This document shows positions 53,511 to 62,856 of a stretch of 64,000 nucleotides of DNA, in pieces (the stretch's first letter is position 1; each line of letters starts with the position of its first letter). The notes under the pieces are model-generated. The model was not told where the DNA came from, made no database searches, and saw only the letters and a list, made by a program, of their open reading frames with translations. The stretch is from Niastella soli (lineage in GTDB: Bacteria; Bacteroidota; Bacteroidia; Chitinophagales; Chitinophagaceae). A program made the position numbers and the translations under genes. Where the stretch lies: NCBI RefSeq assembly GCF_017742245.1, contig NZ_JAGHKO010000001.1, positions 62,001 through 126,000 of the forward strand. The letters are read 5' to 3'.

Positions 53511-54021
53511 TTTTGTTACCGGGCAGTAAACCAGTTTCAATAGACGTTCCTGCCTTTATCGTTTGATATACCACACAATAGCGTTCCGTTAACTGCAGCA
53601 GCTTTTGCAATTTCTCCTCATCTGCATCGGTATCCAGGTTAAATGACAGGCGAATGCGGGTAAACCCAACCGGCGCTTCTTTTGATACACCGAGTGTACC
53701 CCTGAAATCGAGGTCTCCCTCAGCCTGTACAGTTCCATCTTTTATTTCAATGCCTATAGCGGTAGCTACTGCGTTGAGGGTAACACCTGCACAGGCTACG
53801 AGTGCCTGCAGCAGCATATCGCCTGAACAGGCCAGCATACCGGTGCCACCTGTTGCCGGGTGAAGCCCTGCCTGTACCAATGCTTTACCTGTTTCCACAT
53901 TACAGGAAATGCCTTCGCTGATATTGCCCTGTGCCTTTAACGTGATCAACGCGGTACCAGGCTCATTGCGGTATTTTTCTTTAAGGGGTGATTGTAAATT
54001 CTTTAGGTCTTCTGCATTCAT
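53506..54021 (-). CDS. OsmC-family protein
   Basis: Cytoplasmic 171-aa OsmC/Ohr-fold protein, likely a thiol-dependent hydroperoxide reductase or related enzyme. The two conserved Cys are in SGDMLLQALVACAGVTLNAV and ERYCVVYQTIKAGT; another Cys lies in GMLACSGD. The RNEPGTALITLKAQGNI start and FTRIRLSFNLDTDADEEKLQ strand/helix are typical. The frame opens upstream at 54078; ATG 54021 (MNAEDLKN) fits. Single gene, convergent with the lipoprotein gene. Confidence 0.9.
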   Translation of the reverse strand: MNAEDLKNLQSPLKEKYRNEPGTALITLKAQGNISEGISCNVETGKALVQAGLHPATGGTGMLACSGDMLLQALVACAGVTLNAVATAIGIEIKDGTVQAEGDLDFRGTLGVSKEAPVGFTRIRLSFNLDTDADEEKLQKLLQLTERYCVVYQTIKAGTSIETGLLPGNKK

Positions 54022-54144
54022 ATGGTGGCAATTTTTAAATGTCGTTTGGTGTGATACGATACTTAAAAGATACGCCAATTAACTGAGATGAGACCTGCCC
54101 ACTCCCCACCTGGCGGGTTCGCACTCGCAGGCTATGGTGGACAA

Positions 54145-54170
54145 TGGGCCTACGCTAAAGCTTCGGCCCA
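54145..54170. repeat. Palindromic repeat with TACGCTAAAGCTTCG core
   Basis: TGGGCC and GGCCCA flank a core containing the palindrome AAGCTT. The surrounding 54107-54170 sequence is GC-rich compared with nearby intergenic DNA and contains further GGCGGGTT and CGCAGGC pieces, like a degenerate dispersed intergenic repeat. Confidence 0.5.
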
Positions 54171-54174
54171 CAAT

Positions 54175-54207
54175 GGAAAAAACCCGTAAGCACGAGGCCA
54201 ACGGGTT
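54175..54207 (-). terminator. Terminator of the alginate operon
   Basis: On the minus strand AACCCGT pairs with ACGGGTT over a 13-nt loop and is followed directly by TTTTTCC. It lies 23 bp after the SDR stop, at the end of an eight-gene minus-strand unit. Confidence 0.82.
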
Positions 54208-54230
54208 TAGCTCTGATCTACATAAAAACA

Positions 54231-54986
54231 CTAAGAGAAATAAGTTCCGCCGTTGATATCTATATTGGCGCCAGTAATAAAGCTGCTTTCGTTACCAGCC
54301 AGATAGGCCACCAGGTCAGCCACTTCACTGGCATTCCCTTCCCGGCGCAAAGGCGTTCCATTGGCAACCGCCGTACGTACTTCGGGTTTGGTGAACGTAT
54401 CATGAAAGGTAGTGGCGATCATCCCAGGGTCTACCGCATTTACCCTGATACCTTTAGGCCCCAGCTCTTTGGCCATAGCACGGGTAAACGTAGCGATCGC
54501 TCCTTTTGAGGTAGCATAAGCCGAGGCACCAAAACCACCCCCATCGCGACCAGCCTGCGAAGAGAAATTGATGATACTGCTACCGGCAGGCATATAGGGC
54601 ACCACTTCTTTTGTCATTAAAAAAGCCGACTTCAGATTCAGGGTGATCACCTGGTCCCAAAATTCCTCCTCCATATCAGTGATGAGTTTACGGGCCACCA
54701 TACCACCCGCCACATTCGCCAGGATATGGATCTCATGACCAAACACCCGTTTTGTTTCTGTAACAAGGCGTATTACATCTTCCCGTTTGGTGATATCCGC
54801 TTTTACAAGAAGCCCTTCCCCACCGGCTTTTTTTATCAGCGCCAGTGTTTCCTCGGCCTGTTCAACACTGCTGTTATAATTCACTACTACTTTTGCTCCT
54901 TCCTGTGCCAGCTTTACCGAAACGGCCCTGCCTATATCTCTTGCTCCGCCGGTTACTATTGCTACTTTTCCTGTAAGTTTCATCAT
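54231..54986 (-). CDS. SDR oxidoreductase, probable DEH reductase
   Basis: Classical short-chain dehydrogenase of 251 aa. Cofactor motif TGGARDIGRA (about 12-21, with D in place of the usual G of GxGIG), NAG-like LANVAGG, catalytic Ser in IINFSSQAG, and YxxxK in YATSKGA (about 156). In alginate loci such SDRs reduce 4-deoxy-L-erythro-5-hexoseulose uronate (DEH) to 2-keto-3-deoxygluconate; the place at the end of this lyase operon is the main reason for the assignment. Two ATG codons at 54986 and 54983 are possible. Could also be a 3-oxoacyl reductase by sequence alone. Confidence 0.85.
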   Translation of the reverse strand: MMKLTGKVAIVTGGARDIGRAVSVKLAQEGAKVVVNYNSSVEQAEETLALIKKAGGEGLLVKADITKREDVIRLVTETKRVFGHEIHILANVAGGMVARKLITDMEEEFWDQVITLNLKSAFLMTKEVVPYMPAGSSIINFSSQAGRDGGGFGASAYATSKGAIATFTRAMAKELGPKGIRVNAVDPGMIATTFHDTFTKPEVRTAVANGTPLRREGNASEVADLVAYLAGNESSFITGANIDINGGTYFS

Positions 54987-55000
54987 GGATGTTTTTAGGT

Positions 55001-56371
55001 TTATTCAATACTTTTTTTTGATGTTATAAAGGTAATACATGCCCACGCTATGGGTACCATAGCCGCGCCCATTATAAAAAATGAGGTATAACTGGTGCGG
55101 GTGATCACGGGCACGATCCAGGTTGTAATGAGCGTGCCTATAACCGCCGCCGTACCGCCCATACCGGCCACCGTGCCTACATTCCTGCCATTGAAATAAT
55201 CGCCGGGCAAAGTTTGCAGGTTGTTGATCAGGAACTGAAACCCAAACAGGGTGATGCTGATCAAAGTGATGGCCAGGGAAATATTATCTTTTAAATGATC
55301 GAGGTACGCAGCTACACAGATCAACGATACCAGCATTAAGATGGAACCGATGGCCATAGCCCGTTTTCTTGCTGTTGCAGCAGGCATGCCTCGTTTGATA
55401 TAATAAGAAGAAAAAAAGCCGCCCGACAAGCCACCAATAGCAGCAAACAAATAGGGCACCCAGGCAAAAGCCCCGATCTGTTTCATATCAAAATGATATT
55501 GCTCTTTCAAAAAGGTAGGCAGCCAGGTAACAAACAACCACCACACCGGATCAATAAAGAAACGCGAGCTTATAATACCCCAGGTATTTTTAAATTGTAA
55601 CAATTGTTTCCAGGTGTACACGGTCGCTTCCGGTACTGCATTCTTTTTATCGGCATGACAGTCCAGAATATGTTGCTGCTCTTCTTTGGTGATCCAGGGA
55701 TGTTTATCGGGTGTATGTTTATTGATCAGCAACCAGGGAATGATCCATACAATACCCAAAATGGCAATGGAAGCAAAGGTGATCTTCCAGCCAAAAGCCA
55801 GGTACAACGAAGCTATCACCGGTGCAGCGACTACACTACCCATGGAGGCGCCGGCGCCAAAGATGCCTTGTGCAATGGCCCTTTCTTTTGCCGGGAACCA
55901 CTCGGCATTGCTTTTGGTAGCGCCAGGCCAGTTGCCCGCTTCGCTTATACCCAGTAAAAACCGGAATACGCTGAACGATAAAATACTTTTGGCCAGCGCA
56001 TGCAGGGCAATGGAAATACTCCAGCCAATGATGGATACCGTCATGCCCAGCCGGGTGCCTATGGCATCCATTAGCTTTCCGGTCACTGTTTGTCCAATGG
56101 CATAGGCTACCATAAAGAAAGTGGTTATAAACGCCAATGCGCTTTTACTGTCGGCATCGGCAATCCCAAAATCTTTATAAATGTAGGGCCACATAAAATT
56201 GATGGCGCCGCGATCGATGTAATTGATGATGGTAGCCAGCGCAACTAATCCAACTATATACCACCGCAGCCCTTTTATTTTAAAAGCCGGCCTGGTTACT
56301 CCCGACTCGTCGGGACGTCGCAGTAAGCTGTCCGTTTGCGCTGTGTTTTGTGCTATTTTCAATGGCTCCAT
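55001..56371 (-). CDS. MFS transporter, hexuronate/oligouronate type
   Basis: Twelve-helix major facilitator of 456 aa, ExuT-like. The first helix YIVGLVALATIINYIDRGAI and the loop KLMDAIGTRLGM are typical of the anion:cation symporter group that includes ExuT and glucarate transporters. RFLLGISEAGNWPGATKSNA and EWFPAKERAIAQGIFGAGAS match that group very well. Its place between PL7 and the SDR gene (11-bp and 14-bp gaps) points to import of unsaturated uronate or DEH across the inner membrane. Confidence 0.92.
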   Translation of the reverse strand: MEPLKIAQNTAQTDSLLRRPDESGVTRPAFKIKGLRWYIVGLVALATIINYIDRGAINFMWPYIYKDFGIADADSKSALAFITTFFMVAYAIGQTVTGKLMDAIGTRLGMTVSIIGWSISIALHALAKSILSFSVFRFLLGISEAGNWPGATKSNAEWFPAKERAIAQGIFGAGASMGSVVAAPVIASLYLAFGWKITFASIAILGIVWIIPWLLINKHTPDKHPWITKEEQQHILDCHADKKNAVPEATVYTWKQLLQFKNTWGIISSRFFIDPVWWLFVTWLPTFLKEQYHFDMKQIGAFAWVPYLFAAIGGLSGGFFSSYYIKRGMPAATARKRAMAIGSILMLVSLICVAAYLDHLKDNISLAITLISITLFGFQFLINNLQTLPGDYFNGRNVGTVAGMGGTAAVIGTLITTWIVPVITRTSYTSFFIMGAAMVPIAWACITFITSKKSIE

Positions 56372-56382
56372 TTTAATAGGGG

Positions 56383-57138
56383 TTATTGATGCGTTACGGT
56401 CACTTTATAGATCACTACTTCGCCAAAGGAATCGCAGCTTTCGCCTGCTACTTTTTTTCGTCCCTCGCAATTCGATTGCACATATGCGCCGGCTTTAAAA
56501 TAGGCGCCCGCAAAATGCACGGGATAGGTTTCCACCAATGCATCATTATAATAACTTCTTACCTCGCCATTCGATACTTCCATTTTTACCTTGAACCGGG
56601 TACCCAGCTCATAGTTTTTTGTCAGCACAGCGCCATCTGCGCCATTATGATCGATAAATAATTTCTTTCCCTCTAATCTGAATACGATCACATCATCATT
56701 GGCATCGTGTATTTGTCCAGCTACAATATGCGGCTTTACCACCGGCAAATGTGTAATGGCCTGTTCTATTTCCATGGTATGAGCTCCGGCATCGGATGAC
56801 CAGCTGGCGCCGCTTTTTCCATTATTGATCATTTCGCGCAACTCACTCCTGGGGAAACCGGAACCACTGGTTGTAGTGCCACCACAATGGGCGCGGAAAA
56901 CCACACCGGTATTGTTGTTGTTATTGTGGAACCAGGGATCGATCACGTAAGTAGCTAATTGTGGTTGTTTTATTTCATCTGACTTCCCATCTTTATTCTC
57001 ATCCAGCGGAATATTTAATTTCCAGTTGGTGAGGTCCAGTACACTGGCCGGATAATTGTCAGCAGGGTTTCCAATGCCTGAAGTGGTAACACAGGCAATA
57101 GTGCATAAGGCAATCCACAAACGGTTCTTTCTTATCAT
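56383..57138 (-). CDS. PL7 alginate lyase
   Basis: Exported endo-acting alginate lyase of 251 aa. Signal peptide about 1-23. The three PL7 motifs are visible: RSELRE (97-102), QIH (142-144, catalytic His) and YFKAGAYVQ (about 220-228, catalytic Tyr). The start of the domain VLDLTNWKLNIPL and the FHNNNNNTGVVFRAHCGG strand are typical of alginate_lyase2. A QIH rather than QVH motif is reported to go with poly-guluronate or mixed-block preference. It has no carbohydrate-binding module or T9SS tail, so it is likely periplasmic or released by Sec. Fifth enzyme gene of the operon. Confidence 0.93.
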   Translation of the reverse strand: MIRKNRLWIALCTIACVTTSGIGNPADNYPASVLDLTNWKLNIPLDENKDGKSDEIKQPQLATYVIDPWFHNNNNNTGVVFRAHCGGTTTSGSGFPRSELREMINNGKSGASWSSDAGAHTMEIEQAITHLPVVKPHIVAGQIHDANDDVIVFRLEGKKLFIDHNGADGAVLTKNYELGTRFKVKMEVSNGEVRSYYNDALVETYPVHFAGAYFKAGAYVQSNCEGRKKVAGESCDSFGEVVIYKVTVTHQ

Positions 57139-57148
57139 ATAACAGGCT

Positions 57149-58033
57149 TTATTTGATGATCTGCAGTTCCTTTAAAAAAACCATGATCGCCTTGTTCACT
57201 TCTGAATTTTTCTCTTTCGGGAACTGACCATGCTTTCCTTCAGGCACGGTAATGAATACGGTTTCCACACCCGCTGCTGACAGTTTCTTATGCAGGTCAA
57301 CCGATTGTTGATATGGCACGGTAGGATCGGCATCGCCGTGTACAATAAAAACGGGTGGACTGTTTTTATTTACATAGCTCATAGGTGATACCGATTTTAT
57401 AAAGGCTTCGTCTTTTGATTTATCGCCTAACCATTTAGTGGCCGATTTGCTGGTAATATTCGTACCATATGCCCAGTCGTTCACATCGGTTATGCCGTAT
57501 TTGTCAATGATAGCCGCAACTTTAATATTTTCTACACCGGGACAATTACCATCAAAACGATGGTCATTGCCCAGCAGCCCTGCCATTAATGCCAGGTGTC
57601 CACCGGCGCTGCCGCCCATTACCACGATCCTGTTTACATCTACATTCAAAGCCGCGGCATTCTTAACTATATAGATCAGGGCGCAGCGGGCATCTTCTAC
57701 CGCTGCTGGGGCCGTTGCCTGCGGGGTAAGCCGGTATTCGATATTGGCTACGGCAAAACCGGCTTTGAAGAAGGAGTTAAACCCGGTTTGTGATTCCTTG
57801 GTACCATGATTCCAGCCACCGCCATGGATATTGATCACAAGGGGTACAGGTCCTTTTTCTTTGGGCGCCAGGTACAGGTCCATTTTCTGTTGCCAACCGG
57901 GGCCCTGGGTGTACACCACATCTATCTGTGCGGTATAACCGGTTGGATAATCTACCTTTTTGGGAGCTTCATCCTGGGCATGCAACGTCAGACAGGCCAT
58001 TAAGCCCGCAAAAATCAGGGAAGTATATTTCAT
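57149..58033 (-). CDS. Alpha/beta hydrolase (BD-FAE-like esterase) in the alginate operon
   Basis: Exported 294-aa hydrolase of the feruloyl/acetyl-xylan-esterase-like group. Signal peptide 1-19 (SLIFAGLMACLTLHAQ). Oxyanion motif INIHGGGWNHG (about 68-78), nucleophile Ser in VVMGGSAGGHLALMA, Asp in FIVHGDADPTVPY and His in VPEGKHGQFPKE. All catalytic residues are intact. Carbohydrate esterases of this type remove acetyl or other acyl groups. It is embedded in the alginate operon (38-bp gap after KdgF, 10-bp gap before PL7), so removal of O-acetyl groups from bacterial-type alginate is a reasonable guess, unproven. Confidence 0.9.
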   Translation of the reverse strand: MKYTSLIFAGLMACLTLHAQDEAPKKVDYPTGYTAQIDVVYTQGPGWQQKMDLYLAPKEKGPVPLVINIHGGGWNHGTKESQTGFNSFFKAGFAVANIEYRLTPQATAPAAVEDARCALIYIVKNAAALNVDVNRIVVMGGSAGGHLALMAGLLGNDHRFDGNCPGVENIKVAAIIDKYGITDVNDWAYGTNITSKSATKWLGDKSKDEAFIKSVSPMSYVNKNSPPVFIVHGDADPTVPYQQSVDLHKKLSAAGVETVFITVPEGKHGQFPKEKNSEVNKAIMVFLKELQIIK

Positions 58034-58071
58034 TTATAAAGGTTTAAGTATCGTGCTAATCTATGGGTCTG

Positions 58072-58410
58072 TTACTTCAAAAAATCTTCCCGGTGGGGCG
58101 AGAACACATCTATAAGCATACCCGCTTCCAGGCATACACAACCATGCAACACATTTGGTGGCACATAGTAGCCATCTCCTTTGCGAATGATCTTCTTTAC
58201 ATCGCCAATGGTCATTTCAAATACGCCACTGTCTACATAGGTTGCCTGTGAATGCGGATGCTGGTGCAACGTACCCACGCCGCCGGTTACAAATTTTGCC
58301 TTTACCAGCATAACCCGGTCATCGTAACCAAAGATCTGTCGTGTAATGCCATTGCCCACATCTTCCCAGGGTATGTCTTGCTCAAACTGAAACTCATTGC
58401 TTTGGATCAT
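58072..58410 (-). CDS. kdgF: KdgF, unsaturated uronate ring-opening cupin
   Basis: A 112-aa single-domain cupin that converts unsaturated 4,5-monouronates to linear DEH. It matches known KdgF proteins along its length: EDIPWEDVGNGITRQ-like start (DIPWEDVGNGITRQIFGYDD, 12-31), metal-binding HQHPHSQ (49-55), the GDGYYVPPNVLHG strand with His89, and the ending DVFSPHREDFL. The gene lies 5 bp after the PL17 gene, as expected for the step that follows exolytic lyase release of unsaturated monomers. No signal peptide, so it acts in the cytoplasm. Confidence 0.93.
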   Translation of the reverse strand: MIQSNEFQFEQDIPWEDVGNGITRQIFGYDDRVMLVKAKFVTGGVGTLHQHPHSQATYVDSGVFEMTIGDVKKIIRKGDGYYVPPNVLHGCVCLEAGMLIDVFSPHREDFLK

Positions 58411-58415
58411 AAGGC

Positions 58416-60542
58416 CTATTTTATGGTAATAAATGATTGTTTGTTGGTATACGTAAGGGTAATGTGATAAGTCTTCTTATTGTACGTGAACTCAAACATC
58501 GTATTATCGTTCCCCTCGCTTATCAAATGAATGTCTTTTACCAGCGGTTTAAAGCCGGTTGTATATTCTGCTATCGGATTGGTTTTCCCATGCGGCTCAG
58601 TAATATTGATGAACGTATGTTTCGCTGTCCCTTTTTCTGAAATGATAAAACCTTTCTCATTACGTAAATTGAACTCAGGGTCATTGGCGCCACAGGTTAC
58701 AAAACATACGCTGGTACCGGTATCGGCCAGGAAGGTAGTGGTATAGAACCGTTTGTTATTGATGACAGTGATCACCCCATTGGCGGCATTCACTTTGGCA
58801 TCGCTGTTCACCCACATATGCTGGTAACCATAATTATCCCCCGCTGGCAGCAATTGGTCCTTTTTGGCGTTCACCGGGAAATTGCTATCGGTCAAATGGC
58901 CCTGATACCAGAACGGGAGATCATATTGATGGGGCGCTTCGCTATTTGCCTTAAATACATCGATCAATAAAGGCATGGGTGCGTCTTCGGGTTTAAAGAG
59001 TATCGCCGTACGTATGAGTTGAACGCCATCAAACGCATGGTCTTCTTTGGCACTTACCACCTGGTATTGCGGGGTGGCATTAAAGAATAACAGTTGGGGC
59101 GATGTCTTCTCCCCTTTTTTTTCATTGGCCTGGTATTGCGATTGTTTATCTACGGTAATGGTATTGTGCGCTACTGTTTGTTTACCCCAGGTGCTGTTTT
59201 CTTTAGTGTAATTACCGCCATTCTTGGTCTCGATGTTTAAAAAGCGTACGGCGCCATAATCACTGAATACTTCGGTATTGTTATCATAGTACAGGATATT
59301 CAGGCGGTCGAAGTGGCCATGCCCCATGCCTTGTGAGGCCGCTTTCATCAGCACACAGGCCTGATCGTCGTTGCTGCCTGATCGTAAGATACCCAGTCCG
59401 CCCCCTTTACCATCAGCGCCATCGCTGATCCACATGGGTTGATAGGCGAATGGTTTTGTTTTTCCTTCGGCCACCGCTTTGGCTACTTTTAATCCCGCAT
59501 CACTTATCACCACCTTTTGTTGTTGCTGCGCAACATCCAGCAGATCGTCACCCGATTGCATATCGCTGTAAGCAATATCAACGGCATAGACCAGTTCTTC
59601 GGTTTCGTAGGTTTTGTCCTTCATGGCATCGTTTACCGGGAAGAACGCTTTATTGGTGTAGGTGCATTGCAGGGCAGTATTCACCGATTTCTTCAACAAA
59701 CCATTGCGGTAGTCATAGATCTTCAGTTCGGGTTGGTATTGTTGTATTGTTTTGGCAAATAAGATAAAGGGTAAAATAGCGTATCGCTGATAATAAGGGC
59801 CTTCGGTATAATAGCCATCGGGCGAGAACAGTTCGTTCAGTTGCGCCAGGAAACCTGTTTTGTCATCCTTTTTACTGCCATGCAGGGCAATGTCAACCCA
59901 ATCTTTACGGCCACATACATAACCAGTCATGCCTACGGCGGCTACGGACCAGGTGCCATGGTTATGGATCTTATTGAAGATCTCGCCATTTATTTCAGCA
60001 AACTCTTTTACAATCGGTTCAAATAAATTGTCTTCTATTTTCTTTCGCTCTTCGGGTTTTAAATAATCATAAATGCAATCGTACCCCTGGATCACATATA
60101 CCTGCCACACACAATCGTTCAGGTTTTGCCAGAACATTTTACCACCGGGGTCACCCTTGCCTTTGGGATGGCGCGGCCAGGTATTGTATACGGCTGCGTA
60201 TTGAAACAGGATGTCTTTTACAAAGCGGGCATATTTTTCGTCTTTGGTGATCTGCCAGGCAATGCCACAGGCCAGTACATTCTGGTAATTCTTTTTGTGT
60301 TGCTCATGGGTAACACCACCGCCCGCATCGTGGGGTATGGGAACATCTATCGTTCCTTTCAGTGCTTTGTCAGCATCCTTCTTTACATCTTTCCATGACT
60401 GCTGTAACAAAGGGAATTTGGTAACCCCATTGCGTACGCTTTCAATATTCTGCCGGGTGAGCAGGATGGAAGGGTGCTGTTGCGCCTGCGCAGTTTGCAG
60501 TAAGGCAGCGATCAACAACCCGATAAAACTAATTCTTTGCAT
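58416..60542 (-). CDS. PL17-type oligoalginate lyase (alginate lyase + heparinase II/III domains)
   Basis: Exo-type lyase of 708 aa that releases unsaturated monouronates from alginate oligomers. Signal peptide 1-21 (FIGLLIAALLQTAQAQ). The N-terminal (alpha/alpha) toroid (about 25-330) contains the Asn-His pair of NHGTWSVAAVGM (about 190) and the catalytic-Tyr segment YYTEGPYYQRYA (about 245); the C-terminal heparinase II/III-like beta-sandwich includes GMGHGHFDRLNILYYDN (about 405). These match PL17 catalytic positions. An ATG at 60551 is also in frame, but 60542 begins MQRISF and the signal peptide. It overlaps the PL6 stop by 14 bp, indicating coupling. Confidence 0.93.
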   Translation of the reverse strand: MQRISFIGLLIAALLQTAQAQQHPSILLTRQNIESVRNGVTKFPLLQQSWKDVKKDADKALKGTIDVPIPHDAGGGVTHEQHKKNYQNVLACGIAWQITKDEKYARFVKDILFQYAAVYNTWPRHPKGKGDPGGKMFWQNLNDCVWQVYVIQGYDCIYDYLKPEERKKIEDNLFEPIVKEFAEINGEIFNKIHNHGTWSVAAVGMTGYVCGRKDWVDIALHGSKKDDKTGFLAQLNELFSPDGYYTEGPYYQRYAILPFILFAKTIQQYQPELKIYDYRNGLLKKSVNTALQCTYTNKAFFPVNDAMKDKTYETEELVYAVDIAYSDMQSGDDLLDVAQQQQKVVISDAGLKVAKAVAEGKTKPFAYQPMWISDGADGKGGGLGILRSGSNDDQACVLMKAASQGMGHGHFDRLNILYYDNNTEVFSDYGAVRFLNIETKNGGNYTKENSTWGKQTVAHNTITVDKQSQYQANEKKGEKTSPQLLFFNATPQYQVVSAKEDHAFDGVQLIRTAILFKPEDAPMPLLIDVFKANSEAPHQYDLPFWYQGHLTDSNFPVNAKKDQLLPAGDNYGYQHMWVNSDAKVNAANGVITVINNKRFYTTTFLADTGTSVCFVTCGANDPEFNLRNEKGFIISEKGTAKHTFINITEPHGKTNPIAEYTTGFKPLVKDIHLISEGNDNTMFEFTYNKKTYHITLTYTNKQSFITIK

Positions 60543-62820
60543 TCGTGGCATTTGTACTGATTAATTTACTCCCAATCGTTGCAGGGTCATTATTGTTTAT
60601 GTGCTTACCGGTTACATTATTAAAGAATGAACTTACGCGGCCGCTCTTATTAAAGTTACAATAGTCAACTTTCAGTTTATCCCAGCTCATTTCTTCAAAC
60701 CAGATGCTGCGTCCACCGGCGCCGCTGTTGTTAAACACACAATTGGTGACCGTGGCGGTTTGAGCACCCAGCAATTTCACCACGCAACCCTGCATGCGGT
60801 TCTCCACTTCATTAAAGGTGCAATGATCAATGGTTACGTCCGGACCGGTAGTACTTTCATCATTGCCACCGCGGTATACGTTGATGGCGGTGCTGAGCAT
60901 ATTAGTAAATGCACAATTACGTACCAGCAGGTGTTCTACGTTGTAAATGCCTTTATCGTCTTTTTCAGCGGAGAAATCGATACCCGTGCCGGAATTGTGA
61001 TGGAATAAGCAGTTAGTAATGATCACGGAATCGGCGTAGGTGCTTTTAGCGCCTTTTATACAACTGAAATTGCTTTCGTTGAAATTGAAGAAAACGCAAT
61101 TGTTCACCTGCAGGCGGTAATGATCGTTCATGGGTTTGGTGGTGGTACTGATGGCCGCCTGTACATCGCCATAACTTTTGTACGCACTGTTGAATTGAAT
61201 GTTTTCTACGGTGGCGCTGCCGCCGTTTTCAAGAATAATAAACGCAGGCAGGCTTTTCTCCGTGGTACTCACCAGCTGTGGTTTTGTTTTACTATCGCTT
61301 CCTTTTATGATTAAAGGGATACGGATCACTACCGGTTCGTTGATCGCATACATACCTGTATCAGTAAGTATAATTATATCTCCCGCATGGGCTTTGGCAA
61401 CAATAGCCGGTAGCTCTTTGCATTGTGTGGCGGAAACAGTATAAGTTACAGGGGCTGTTAGTTTTGGTTGTGCTGGTTTGAACCATTGGGCGCCGGTATT
61501 TCGTTCGTCCATCCACGCTAACACATCCCTTACCCCATCACTGGTATTTCCGGCAAAAGGAATTTCTATGTCCTTAAATTTTTTTATTCTTAAAATTTCC
61601 TGCTCGATATCTACAAATCCATTATTTGTCCACGATTTCGTACCAAAGAATGAATTTTGTCTAAATATGATCCCGCCATCGTTATTGGCATCTTTATACA
61701 AAGGATCGCCAATTGTTCTAATATAATTACTGCTGAAAGTTACGTTTTGGGGTGGCGCCGTACGCTCAGGGTCTTTACCGGCGCCAAACTCAATACTCTT
61801 ACAATAAATAAAAGTATTGTGATGAATAGTTACATCTTTTACCTGCACATATCGGTTAGGTAAGGAGTTGGGCACCCCATTCAACACGCTGAATGCAGAA
61901 CGGAACCTTTCACCTGCCAATCCCATAAACAAATTATCACTTACCGTATGGCCGGGGTTAATTATGCGCACGCCGCCGGTATTGGGTTTGTTATTACCGA
62001 CAAATACATTTCCGATTACCCTGTTACGTTCACCATGCCGTAATACCAGTCCGCCTTCGCATTCCCAAAATGTATTGTAGTTTATCAGGTTGTCGCCGCT
62101 TTTTATGGATACCACTTCCACTTCTCCGTTACAGCGTTCAAAATAGTTATGGTGAATATTGGTGCGGGAAGAAGTATGTGCATACCGCGACACCCCCACC
62201 CGCATGGTCTCGCCGCCATTGGAGCCCAGTGGCAGGCGGCCATTGAAATAGTTGCTGTCTATCTGGTGGTAGTTCTGCTGGCTACGCTCATCATTCAATT
62301 CAACAATAATGGTAGGACCGCTGGTTAACTTATTTCTGAAAGTACAATGGTCTACGCGGTTGTGCTGTCCCCATAATACGATCCAGTTCTCGGTATCGAA
62401 GCGGCCGGGTTTGTTGTAGCTGTCGAATACACAGTTGGTGAGGCGGCAGTTATTGGCCAGGTGGTCATTGTCTTTTCTGAATTCAACGGTGGCGCCTTTC
62501 TCGGCAAAGCCATTCCTAAACCAAATGCCTGATACCACCACGTGGTTGCTGCCAAACTGAATAAATGAGTTGCCGGTAAATTCCACTGCACCTGGTACAG
62601 CGGCGGCAATCACTACCGGTTTTTCTTTGGTACCGCTTGTTTCAATTTGCAGCGCCACATTATTCCATTGGCCCTTATTGAGCAGGATTGTATCACCGGG
62701 CTGCACCTTTGATAACGCATCCCGTAATTGCCGGGGATCATTAACAAGTATAGAAGATGCTTGCACCCTTTGCGCAAACACTAAAGCCATTAAAAACGAT
62801 ATGCATGTAAGTTTTTTCAT
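60529..62820 (-). CDS. PL6-family alginate lyase (chondroitinase-B fold)
   Basis: Exported right-handed beta-helix lyase of 763 aa, with signal peptide 1-22 (CISFLMALVFAQRVQAS). The PL6 catalytic Lys lies in VVSIKSGDNLINYN (about 237) and Arg in LVLRHGERNRVIGN (about 260). NWIVLWGQHNRVDHCTF and NGGETMRVG are also typical. A second C-terminal beta-helix domain (about 440-763) gives the longer two-domain form found in Bacteroidetes. It would depolymerise alginate, endo- or exolytically. The frame opens at TTG 62847; ATG 62820 is chosen. Gap to the regulator gene is 36 bp. Confidence 0.93.
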   Translation of the reverse strand: MKKLTCISFLMALVFAQRVQASSILVNDPRQLRDALSKVQPGDTILLNKGQWNNVALQIETSGTKEKPVVIAAAVPGAVEFTGNSFIQFGSNHVVVSGIWFRNGFAEKGATVEFRKDNDHLANNCRLTNCVFDSYNKPGRFDTENWIVLWGQHNRVDHCTFRNKLTSGPTIIVELNDERSQQNYHQIDSNYFNGRLPLGSNGGETMRVGVSRYAHTSSRTNIHHNYFERCNGEVEVVSIKSGDNLINYNTFWECEGGLVLRHGERNRVIGNVFVGNNKPNTGGVRIINPGHTVSDNLFMGLAGERFRSAFSVLNGVPNSLPNRYVQVKDVTIHHNTFIYCKSIEFGAGKDPERTAPPQNVTFSSNYIRTIGDPLYKDANNDGGIIFRQNSFFGTKSWTNNGFVDIEQEILRIKKFKDIEIPFAGNTSDGVRDVLAWMDERNTGAQWFKPAQPKLTAPVTYTVSATQCKELPAIVAKAHAGDIIILTDTGMYAINEPVVIRIPLIIKGSDSKTKPQLVSTTEKSLPAFIILENGGSATVENIQFNSAYKSYGDVQAAISTTTKPMNDHYRLQVNNCVFFNFNESNFSCIKGAKSTYADSVIITNCLFHHNSGTGIDFSAEKDDKGIYNVEHLLVRNCAFTNMLSTAINVYRGGNDESTTGPDVTIDHCTFNEVENRMQGCVVKLLGAQTATVTNCVFNNSGAGGRSIWFEEMSWDKLKVDYCNFNKSGRVSSFFNNVTGKHINNNDPATIGSKLISTNATNAKN

Positions 62821-62856
62821 TAGCAGCTTTTTAAGACCCCTTTTCAACCCTTTCCA

